From: Syntrophomonadaceae bacterium
GTDB taxonomy: Bacteria; Bacillota; Syntrophomonadia; Syntrophomonadales; Syntrophomonadaceae
Length of the DNA: 5,764 nt
Assembly: GCA_012798055.1 (NCBI GenBank)
Contig: JAAZOA010000252.1
Location: forward strand, 1 to 5,764
Direction of reading: 5' to 3'
Shown: positions 1 through 5,515 of the stretch, one piece after another
How positions within the stretch are numbered: position 1 is the first letter of the stretch
How the letters are laid out: every line of letters starts with the position of its first letter
Program-made: the position numbers and the translations under genes
Notes under the pieces: generated by a model
What the model was told of the DNA's origin: nothing
Database searches by the model: none
What the model saw: the letters and a program-made list of their open reading frames with translations, nothing else

Positions 1-338
1 ACCACCACATGGTTTTCGAGTTTGGCAATCGCTTTCTGCATCTTATTCTTCTCCATCATCATCGATATTTGGGCCTCAATTGTTAAGCTGATAATAATAC
101 CCAGCCCATAGAATATGACGCCAATACCTATGACCAAGACGGCCAGCAGGAATATCCTGCCGCCAAGGGTCACTGGAATCATGTCGCCGTAACCGGTGGT
201 AGTCAGGCTTATGACTGCAAACCACAGGGAATCGAACAGCGACCAGTTCTCGAAATAGTAGAGCCCCGCAGTCGTGATGATAATCATCCCGACCATGGCC
301 AGAAGAGTGGATAATAACTTGAGCCTGGATTCATTCAA
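1..338 (-). CDS. Two-TM potassium channel, RCK-type (partial, C-terminus off the left edge)
   Basis: Membrane protein expected to conduct K+ as a tetramer. The visible 112 residues show a first transmembrane helix (about 8-27), a pore helix (about 34-45), the K+ selectivity filter TTTGYGD at 46-52, and a second transmembrane helix (about 61-85). A linker follows, and then KLENHVV (about 106-112). In bacterial channels this sequence type opens the Rossmann-like RCK/TrkA-N domain, so a ligand-gated MthK-like or Kch-like channel is inferred; the domain itself lies outside the window. The frame is closed upstream by a TAG just before the gene. I chose the TTG at 338-336; a GAGGAG lies 12 nt ahead, which is rather long. 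The next in-frame ATG (296) has no ribosome binding site and would cut into TM1. It starts 6 bp after the dUTPase-like stop, so the two are probably co-transcribed and perhaps translationally coupled. Channel identity is firm; the start is moderately sure. Confidence 0.9.
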   Translation of the reverse strand, partial: MNESRLKLLSTLLAMVGMIIITTAGLYYFENWSLFDSLWFAVISLTTTGYGDMIPVTLGGRIFLLAVLVIGIGVIFYGLGIIISLTIEAQISMMMEKNKMQKAIAKLENHVV

Positions 339-344
339 ACGCTA

Positions 345-734
345 TCAGCTCTCCTCGATGAATTGGGCCTGCACCACCGGTCCGAAAACCATCTGGGCAA
401 CCTTCTGGCCGGGCAGGACCCGGATGGGTTTGTCGGTGACATTAAGGAGGAGCACCTTGATCTCGCCGATATGCTCGCTGCCGATCGTCGCGGGAGCATT
501 GGCTACAACCAGTCCTTTGCCGGCCATGCCAGCCCGGCTCCGGATCTGGGCTTCATAACCGCTGGGGATCATCATCGCAAAACCGGTGGGCAGACTTCTC
601 ACCTCCTGGGGATAGAGGATGATCTCATCCTGATTGGCCAATGATATGTCGCAGCCTACCGCCCCCCGGGTCTCGTATTCCGGTAGGTGAGCCCAGGATA
701 CCAGTTTCTTGAATTTGACATCGATCTTGTCCAA
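345..734 (-). CDS. dUTPase-fold protein with degenerate active site
   Basis: A 129-residue protein of the trimeric dUTPase (Dut) family, which normally hydrolyses dUTP to dUMP and pyrophosphate. Recognisable pieces are motif 1 GAVGCDISL (24-32, Asp29 kept), motif 2 PSGYEAQIRSRAG (57-69), motif 3 region NAPATIGSEHIGEI (79-92) and motif 4 KVAQMVF (111-117). Several invariant positions differ. The motif 2 serine (RSG) is Ala68. The motif 3 catalytic Asp (TID) is Gly85, and the uracil-stacking Tyr (DYRGE) is His88. The protein also ends at about the point where the flexible glycine-rich motif 5 (GFGSTG type) should follow; family members are usually about 145-150 residues. The start is a TTG with AAAGGAGG 8 nt upstream. 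The frame is intact, so this is not an obvious pseudogene. It is followed 6 bp downstream by the K+ channel gene. Fold membership is confident. Canonical dUTPase activity is doubtful: it may be a structural or regulatory paralogue, or have a different nucleotide substrate. Confidence 0.88.
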   Translation of the reverse strand: MDKIDVKFKKLVSWAHLPEYETRGAVGCDISLANQDEIILYPQEVRSLPTGFAMMIPSGYEAQIRSRAGMAGKGLVVANAPATIGSEHIGEIKVLLLNVTDKPIRVLPGQKVAQMVFGPVVQAQFIEES

Positions 735-742
735 ATCCCGTT

Positions 743-750
743 CCTCCTTT
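743..750 (-). promoter_or_regulatory. Ribosome binding site of the dUTPase-like gene
   Basis: Reads AAAGGAGG on the minus strand, 8 nt before the TTG at 734-732. This near-perfect Shine-Dalgarno site is what fixes the TTG as the start. Confidence 0.85.
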
Positions 751-951
751 CGGCTGTGCCGTCACGGTCCCTTATACCCAGTATTCATTGTCAAATAAGG
801 ATTTCCTCTAAATTATAACTCATTATTTGTCTATTATTCTGTTTTACTTGCCGCCCCGGTCTCCGACTCAGGTCAGGTCAAGCGGGGACTTAGAGGATTG
901 GGCTTTTATCGGGCTCCGGCTTCAGATAAAATATTACTATTAAGAAAAACC

Positions 952-958
952 GGGAGGT
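952..958 (+). promoter_or_regulatory. Ribosome binding site of rmuC
   Basis: GGGAGGT lies 7 nt before the TTG at 966. An ATG at 959 in another frame is only one base from this site and opens a short ORF of about 40 codons, so the site supports the TTG start. Confidence 0.8.
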
Positions 959-965
959 ATGCCGT

Positions 966-2294
966 TTGGATTACATATTGCTGGCCCTGGGGATTTTCTG
1001 TACTATGATCATGCTGCTGCTCGCCTGGATTACAGTCGAAAACCGGAACCTTATGAAGAAGTGGCGCGCGGAAGAAAGTGAGAGCCGGGCAGAGGTGGAG
1101 GTCAGGCTGGATACCCTGGGACATGGCCTGGACAATTCCTGGCGGATGCTAAGGGAGGAGCTTTCTTCCCTGCGCAATGAACATTTCCTCCAGGCTCGCC
1201 AGGGACGGGAAGAATCGGCTCTAAACCTGAAGATTTTCTCCGATTCGCTGTTGACGCGCCTGAATGAGATCGCGTTGCTGCAGAAGAATCAGCTCTCCAC
1301 CTTCGCCGAAGAATTGAACCGCCTAATCGCCTCCAACGAACAGCGATTGGAGACCATGCGCCAGACCATGGACGCCAGACTCAAATACCTGCAGGAAGAC
1401 AACAGCCTGAAACTGGAACAGATGCGAATGACAGTTGACGAAAAACTCCATGCCACCCTGGAGACCAGGTTGGGGGAATCATTCAAGCTGGTCAGCGAGC
1501 GATTGGAAATGGTCTACAAAGGCCTGGGTGAAATGCAAAACCTGGCGGCCGGGGTGGGGGACCTGAAAAAGGTCCTCACTAATGTAAAGACCCGGGGTAT
1601 ATGGGGAGAGATCCAGCTCGCCAACATCCTGGAGCAAGTACTTAGCCCCGAGCAGTACTCCACCAATGTGGCCACCCGGCCGGGCTGCAATGAAAGGGTT
1701 GAATTCGCGGTCCGCCTGCCCGGCTTGACGCAGGATGAGAATCCGGTTTGGCTGCCAATAGACGCCAAGTTTCCTCAGGAAGATTACCTGCGCCTGGTAG
1801 AAGCCCAGGAGCAGGGACGGGCCGACCTGGCTGAGGAAGCCGGACGGCAGCTGGAGAGAAGGATCAAGCTGGAAGCCAAAATGGTGGAGGAAAAATACCT
1901 TGACCCGCCCCACACCACTGATTTCGGGATTATCTTCCTGCCCACGGAAAGCCTCTATGCTGAAGTAGTACGCCGCCCCGGCTTACTGGCGGGGTTGCAG
2001 AACGATAGCCGGGTGATCGTCGCCGGCCCCAGCAACATGCTGGCCCTGCTCAACAGCCTGGCGGTTGGTTTCAGGACTTTGGCGATCGAAAAACGCAGCA
2101 GCGAGGTCTGGCAGCTTTTAGGATTGGTGAAGACCGAATTCGGCACGTTTGGGGATGCGCTGGAGAAAACCAAAAAGAAACTGGAAGAGGCCAGCACCAG
2201 TATCGACAGCGCCTCCCGGCGCTCCCGCAGCATCGAACGCCGGCTGCGGGCGGTGCAGGAATTCTCCCGGGAAGATGAAAGGCTGGAAGATTGA
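966..2294 (+). CDS. rmuC: DNA recombination protein RmuC
   Basis: A 442-residue RmuC family protein. E. coli rmuC was found as a gene limiting inversion between short inverted repeats, and the family carries a PD-(D/E)XK-nuclease-like fold; the exact biochemical role is unsettled. The protein has an N-terminal membrane anchor (about residues 3-23), then a long charged coiled coil (about 34-190) rich in Leu, Glu and Arg heptads. The conserved RmuC domain follows (about 195-410). Diagnostic pieces are RGIWGEIQL (210-218), VEFAVRLP (245-252), PIDAKFP (264-270, with the putative catalytic D266-x-K268) and DFGIIFLPTESLYAEV (319-334). The basic tail after 415 is probably disordered. Length is normal for the family. 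The start is a TTG with GGGAGGT 7 nt upstream; it keeps the hydrophobic anchor complete. The stop lies 3 bp from the stop of the convergent diguanylate cyclase gene. Identification is confident. Confidence 0.95.
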   Translation: MDYILLALGIFCTMIMLLLAWITVENRNLMKKWRAEESESRAEVEVRLDTLGHGLDNSWRMLREELSSLRNEHFLQARQGREESALNLKIFSDSLLTRLNEIALLQKNQLSTFAEELNRLIASNEQRLETMRQTMDARLKYLQEDNSLKLEQMRMTVDEKLHATLETRLGESFKLVSERLEMVYKGLGEMQNLAAGVGDLKKVLTNVKTRGIWGEIQLANILEQVLSPEQYSTNVATRPGCNERVEFAVRLPGLTQDENPVWLPIDAKFPQEDYLRLVEAQEQGRADLAEEAGRQLERRIKLEAKMVEEKYLDPPHTTDFGIIFLPTESLYAEVVRRPGLLAGLQNDSRVIVAGPSNMLALLNSLAVGFRTLAIEKRSSEVWQLLGLVKTEFGTFGDALEKTKKKLEEASTSIDSASRRSRSIERRLRAVQEFSREDERLED

Positions 2295-2297
2295 ATA

Positions 2298-4358
2298 TCA
2301 GCCAGCACAAGAGGTGCGGTTTCGCCCTGCTTCCTTGGCCTGGTAAAGGGCTTGGTCGGCGGCCCGGAGCAGTGAGTCGGCACTTGGCCCATGCAGAGGG
2401 TGAGCCGCGACTCCCATGGACAGGGCGATCGTCTCTTCCCCGCCTCCCTCCAGCGGGACTCGCATCTTCAGGACCTGGTGGCGGATATGTTCCGCTCTCT
2501 CCATGGCCACCTCCAGGCTGACACCCGGCATGACCAGGACGAATTCATCCCCTCCGTAGCGGCAGGCTATGTCCCCCCGGCGGATATTGTTCTGGAATAG
2601 CTGGCTTACCTGCACCAGCACCCTATCGCCCAGGCTGTGCCCGTACTGGTCGTTGAGGGACTTGTAATGATCGACGTCCACCATGATCAGGGATAAAGGC
2701 CGGCGTGACCTTTCGGCCCGGGCCAGCTCCAATTCCAGGGTTTCGGTCATATAACGCCGGTTGAACAGACCGGTCAGGGGATCGCGAATAGTCTCCTGGC
2801 GCAGGTTCTCCCTCATCCTCAGGTTGGCCAAGGCCATCTTGATGGCATCGGCACCGATGCGGGCCAAGCGGAGTTTGCTCTCGCTCAGTTCCATGCCCAG
2901 ATGATAGTAATGCAGCAAAGCGAAGGGCGCACCGTCCATTATGACCGGATGACAGGCGTAATGGTGGCCGTTGCCCTTATCCACGTGCCGGCAGCTTTGC
3001 CCCGGCACAAATTCTCCTACCCGGTAAACCTGGTTCCTGACCAATCCCAGGCAGTCATCCACTTCGAATTCTTCCACCAACATGGCAAAGTCGTTCCAGG
3101 AACAGGCCAAGTCCATGGTCTGGTCAAGGGGTGAATAGATATAGAGTCCTCCTGCCAGGGTGGGGAGCAGGTCGGACAAATAGCGGGGGATGACCTGATA
3201 AGCATCTTCCAGATTCACACAGGCCTGGAGCTCTACGGTCATATCGTTGATCTTCTGCAATTCCTGGCCATATTCGTCCAGTTCCTGAATGCGCCGGGCC
3301 AGTTCCTGATTGGTTGATTCCAGTGCTGCCTGGCTCAGCTTGTTCTCGGTGACATCCCGCACTATCACTACATGCCCAGGTAGTGACCCATCACTGCCCA
3401 GGGGCGAAAAAACCAGGTCCAGCCAGCGGCCGCCTGACGGCGTGTCCTCTTCTATTTCCAGGCGTCCTTCCTCGACTTCGGCGAGGTTGAGGGCTGGACT
3501 GGCTTTGGGGCAAAGGAGGGTATCGAAGCGGCGGCCGATTATCTCCGGGCGGGATCCGAAAAATTCTACAGCCGCTGGATTCACATCGATAACCCGGTTC
3601 TCCGCATCGGTGATCACCACCCCGTCCCTCATCTTGTCCATGACTATGGGGCTGGCTACCGGCATCATGTCGAAGACCCGGTGGCGTATCAGCGTGTAGA
3701 GGTATACCAAACCGGTGAAGATCATGCCGAAGGGACTTAAGTCCAGGTTGAGGGGGCTGTTCCCGGTAATATAGATGAAGAAACCCGCCCAGGGGACCAG
3801 TGCGCCCACGAACATGGCGGCATACTGCCGGTTGAGGGGGGGCCTGGTCAGATGCCACATTCTTACCAGGATGACCGCACCTATGAGGGCGGCCAGGTTG
3901 CCATAGACCACACTGACCCAATACCAGGGTCCCGGCACCATTTCCAACAACTCAAGCCCATTTCGGACTTGCAGGCCTAGAGAACGGTAAAAAAGGTGAT
4001 GGGCATCATTGGTCCAAACCAGGCTGATGGTGACCAGGGGAATCAACATAAGTGCCAGACCTGCTCGCCAGCCCAGATAATTTTTCCTCTGGGTATATTG
4101 GATCACAAACATCAAGAACAAGGCCGGATATGTAGCTATACCCAAGTATTCAACCTTAAGCCAGAAAAACAATTCTGCCAGGTCGGGGCTGTGCAGTTCA
4201 AAATAGTAGCCTACCGAGTAAATGCCCAATGCCATCATCAGCCCGATGAAACTGCGGGCTCCCGGACTGGAAAGGAAGAACCAGAACACGAACACAGTCA
4301 TGCTGAGATAGATCAGGCTGGAAAACAGCAGGGCCAGGGTAAACGTCTCGAAGTGCAT
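2298..4358 (-). CDS. Membrane diguanylate cyclase: 7TM-PAS-GAF-GGDEF receptor
   Basis: A 686-residue signalling protein expected to make c-di-GMP from two GTP. Residues 1-226 hold seven hydrophobic helices (about 8-29, 36-55, 63-88, 97-116, 145-168, 179-198, 208-226), like the 7TM sensor unit of histidine kinases. A PAS domain follows (about 238-340, beginning near DKMRDGVVITD), then a helical coiled-coil linker (340-375). A GAF-type domain comes next (about 380-512, with C436, C457 and H459 in the CLGL...CRHV pattern seen in many cyclase GAFs). The GGDEF domain is last (about 520-683). It is intact: DPLTGLFNRR, metal Asp561 in VDVDHYK, Asn569 and Asp578, and GGDEF at 602-606. A classic RxxD inhibitory I-site (RRGD, 593-596) sits exactly five residues earlier, so product inhibition is expected. 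There is no EAL domain. I chose ATG 4358 because AAGGA lies 7 nt upstream; the frame extends to a GTG at 4376, which has no such site. Function is confident; the sensed signal is unknown. Confidence 0.93.
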   Translation of the reverse strand: MHFETFTLALLFSSLIYLSMTVFVFWFFLSSPGARSFIGLMMALGIYSVGYYFELHSPDLAELFFWLKVEYLGIATYPALFLMFVIQYTQRKNYLGWRAGLALMLIPLVTISLVWTNDAHHLFYRSLGLQVRNGLELLEMVPGPWYWVSVVYGNLAALIGAVILVRMWHLTRPPLNRQYAAMFVGALVPWAGFFIYITGNSPLNLDLSPFGMIFTGLVYLYTLIRHRVFDMMPVASPIVMDKMRDGVVITDAENRVIDVNPAAVEFFGSRPEIIGRRFDTLLCPKASPALNLAEVEEGRLEIEEDTPSGGRWLDLVFSPLGSDGSLPGHVVIVRDVTENKLSQAALESTNQELARRIQELDEYGQELQKINDMTVELQACVNLEDAYQVIPRYLSDLLPTLAGGLYIYSPLDQTMDLACSWNDFAMLVEEFEVDDCLGLVRNQVYRVGEFVPGQSCRHVDKGNGHHYACHPVIMDGAPFALLHYYHLGMELSESKLRLARIGADAIKMALANLRMRENLRQETIRDPLTGLFNRRYMTETLELELARAERSRRPLSLIMVDVDHYKSLNDQYGHSLGDRVLVQVSQLFQNNIRRGDIACRYGGDEFVLVMPGVSLEVAMERAEHIRHQVLKMRVPLEGGGEETIALSMGVAAHPLHGPSADSLLRAADQALYQAKEAGRNRTSCAG

Positions 4359-4365
4359 ATTTGCA

Positions 4366-4370
4366 TCCTT
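4366..4370 (-). promoter_or_regulatory. Ribosome binding site deciding the diguanylate cyclase start
   Basis: AAGGA on the minus strand lies 7 nt before ATG 4358. It lies inside the longer GTG-started reading, so it argues for the shorter protein. Confidence 0.65.
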
Positions 4371-4391
4371 TTTCACAAAGTTGTTTTTCGT

Positions 4392-4420
4392 ATTATAGCC
4401 ATTATTATGGCATTAGTCCA
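4392..4420 (-). promoter_or_regulatory. Candidate sigma-A promoter for the diguanylate cyclase gene
   Basis: On the minus strand, TGGACT (4420-4415, four of six consensus bases) is followed after 17 nt by a perfect TATAAT (4397-4392). Transcription would begin near 4385, giving a leader of about 27 nt to ATG 4358. It would leave the alternative GTG (4376) with only about 9 nt of leader. Confidence 0.6.
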
Positions 4421-4511
4421 TGCTTGCCTTGTATACTTACCTACCCGGGGCTCCTTCGGCTTGCTGTTTCGAGTCCCTCCGCAGCGAATTCATCACCTGT
4501 CCCTTGTTGGC

Positions 4512-4523
4512 GGTGCCGGCACC
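4512..4523. repeat. Perfect 12-bp palindrome next to the HD-gene -35
   Basis: GGTGCCGGCACC is a perfect 12-bp palindrome with no spacer. It ends one base before the TTGACA of the candidate HD-gene promoter. The position fits an operator or activator site; no regulator family is recognised from it, and chance occurrence is possible. Confidence 0.4.
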
Positions 4524-4553
4524 TTGACATCCAGCCGGGCAACATAATATCAT
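4524..4553 (+). promoter_or_regulatory. Candidate sigma-A promoter for the HD hydrolase gene
   Basis: A perfect TTGACA (4524-4529) and TATCAT (4548-4553, five of six bases) are separated by 18 nt. Transcription would begin around 4560, leaving a leader of about 62 nt before the TTG start. No riboswitch-like fold is recognised in that leader. Confidence 0.5.
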
Positions 4554-4610
4554 TAGTTCAGTTGCGGACACCGGCAGGCTCTATACATATTACCAGCTCA
4601 GCCCGGACGA

Positions 4611-4615
4611 GGAGG
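4611..4615 (+). promoter_or_regulatory. Ribosome binding site of the HD hydrolase gene
   Basis: GGAGG, within a longer GAGGAGGA run, lies 7 nt before the TTG at 4623. It selects that TTG over the later in-frame ATG codons, which lack comparable sites. Confidence 0.8.
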
Positions 4616-4622
4616 AATACCA

Positions 4623-5321
4623 TTGCTGCTGCAGCACATGGCAGCAACGCTGGAAAACACTTTGTTGGTGATTTTCTTGCTCTGCTGTTTACCTTATATA
4701 ATAAGGATGATTAAGATACATATGACCTCCGGCAATCACTGGGGCTTTCGGTACAGCCTGGATGATTCCGGTTATTGGCCGCAAGGGCCAGGCAAGATTC
4801 TGCGTTTGACCACCGATGATGCGGAATCCGCATATGCCGAATATGCATCCTGTATAGATGACCTCATCTACAGCCCTACCGTGCAGATGCTGGATGATTT
4901 CAAACATCACCATAACGTTTCCCGCCTGGATCATGTCCTCAATGTCTCTTTTGCCAGCTATTCGATTTGCAAGGCCCTGGGCTGGGATTACAGGTCGGCT
5001 GCCCGCGGTGGCCTGCTCCATGACCTCTTCCTTTACGACTGGCGCACCACTACCCTCCCGGAAGGCAGGCACGGGTTTGCGCATCCGCAGATCGCTCTCA
5101 ACAATGCCAATGAGGAATTCGTGCTCAACCAAGTGGAACAGGATATCATCCTGAAGCATATGTTTCCCCTGACCCTGCAGCCGCCGGGCTGCAAAGAATC
5201 TGCTATCGTTTGCCTGGCCGACAAATACTGCGCCCTGCAGGAAATTTTCGTGTTTGGCATCTCAGCTCGTTCATACGCTAAAGGCCGCCACCTCTCCTAT
5301 CTGGAAATGCTCCAAAACTAG
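4623..5321 (+). CDS. HD-domain phosphohydrolase with N-terminal membrane anchor
   Basis: A 232-residue protein with a hydrophobic segment (about 11-30) that probably anchors it to the membrane, followed by a cytoplasmic HD domain. The full H...HD...D metal set is visible: His104 (SRLDHVLNVS), His133-Asp134 (GGLLHDLFLYDW) and Asp200 (CLADKYCAL). It should therefore bind a divalent metal and cleave a phosphate ester, but the substrate is not shown by the sequence. It is not HD-GYP (no GYP motif) and not a RelA/SpoT synthetase. The LLHDLFLYDWR block with the later GFAHP and KHM-P-LT segments resembles an uncharacterised HD family that I recall from Clostridia. The TTG start rests on GGAGG 7 nt upstream; starting at Met34 would remove the membrane anchor. 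It is divergent from the diguanylate cyclase gene and has its own terminator downstream. A role in nucleotide second-messenger turnover is possible but only inferred. Confidence 0.88.
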   Translation: MLLQHMAATLENTLLVIFLLCCLPYIIRMIKIHMTSGNHWGFRYSLDDSGYWPQGPGKILRLTTDDAESAYAEYASCIDDLIYSPTVQMLDDFKHHHNVSRLDHVLNVSFASYSICKALGWDYRSAARGGLLHDLFLYDWRTTTLPEGRHGFAHPQIALNNANEEFVLNQVEQDIILKHMFPLTLQPPGCKESAIVCLADKYCALQEIFVFGISARSYAKGRHLSYLEMLQN

Positions 5322-5345
5322 CGGCAAGCTGAAAAAGGACCGGAC

Positions 5346-5379
5346 CGTTTCCTGTGCAACCAGCGGAAACGTTTTTTTT
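5346..5379 (+). terminator. Intrinsic terminator of the HD hydrolase gene
   Basis: CGTTTCC (5346-5352) pairs perfectly with GGAAACG (5365-5371) across a 12-nt loop, and eight T follow at once (5372-5379). It begins 25 nt after the HD stop codon and separates that gene from carB. I see no obvious competing anti-terminator, so I read it as a plain terminator rather than a carB attenuator. Confidence 0.85.
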
Positions 5380-5392
5380 CGCCGCCCAAATA

Positions 5393-5408
5393 TGCAGGTA
5401 TACATGCA
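5393..5408. repeat. Near-perfect 16-bp palindrome upstream of carB
   Basis: TGCAGGTATACATGCA reads the same on both strands except for one mismatched pair (G5397 against A5404). It lies after the terminator and just upstream of a possible carB promoter, so it may be an operator. It does not match the ArgR box pattern. Confidence 0.4.
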
Positions 5409-5436
5409 AGCAAATCACTCCACAACCGCAAATATA

Positions 5437-5445
5437 TGTTAGAAT
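5437..5445 (+). promoter_or_regulatory. Possible extended -10 promoter for carB
   Basis: TGTTAGAAT fits an extended -10 (TGN followed by TAGAAT, five of six bases), with no recognisable -35 (ACTCCA at the 17-nt position). Transcription would begin around 5452, about 64 nt before the carB ATG. Other promoters in this AT-rich spacer cannot be excluded. Confidence 0.3.
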
Positions 5446-5515
5446 TAAATTTTGAAAGAGTTCGGACCGCACTTAGTTGTTCTAGGGATAATTCTTGACA
5501 AAATGGAGGGGTAAC

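Larger units (their letters stand above)
735..965. other. AT-rich divergent intergenic region
   Basis: This spacer separates the minus-strand dUTPase/K+ channel pair from rmuC on the plus strand, so it should hold promoters in both directions. On the minus strand there is a perfect TATAAT (817-812), but no good -35 sits 16-19 nt upstream. An imperfect inverted repeat (790-800 with 821-831) brackets it. On the plus strand the best guess for rmuC is GATAAAAT around 925-932 with a poor -35 (TTTATC, 905-910). Neither promoter is strong enough to annotate alone. No coding sequence or RNA gene is visible. Confidence 0.4.

Noticed and set aside
771..794. Minus-strand TTGACA (794-789) with TATAAG (776-771) as the dUTPase-like gene promoter.
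   Set aside because: The spacer is only 12 nt, too short for a sigma-A promoter, and no other -10 lies at the right distance.
959..1080. ATG-started short frame overlapping the rmuC start.
   Set aside because: The Shine-Dalgarno is one base from this ATG, which is too close, and the frame closes after about 40 codons, while the TTG frame is a full RmuC protein.
3391..3921. Long antisense or alternate-frame ORFs inside the cyclase gene, and similar ones inside rmuC.
   Set aside because: They carry low-complexity or Arg/Pro-rich translations typical of shadow frames, have no recognisable domain, and lie wholly within well-identified genes.
4356..4376. GTG at 4376-4374 as the diguanylate cyclase start.
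   Set aside because: It has no ribosome binding site and would sit only about 9 nt from the predicted transcription start. ATG 4358 has AAGGA at 7 nt and gives a normal 7TM N-terminus.
4440..4520. Riboswitch- or tRNA-like stretch: GCCGAAGGAGC on the minus strand resembles part of a glycine riboswitch, and GTTTCGAGTCCC on the plus strand resembles a tRNA T-arm.
   Set aside because: The partner segments of a glycine aptamer (the CTCTCAGGCAAA-type part) are missing, no cloverleaf can be drawn, and the stretch lies upstream of both candidate transcription starts.
5495..5500. TTGACA just upstream of carB as a -35.
   Set aside because: The matching -10 would fall inside the carB coding sequence, and nothing like TATAAT is there.
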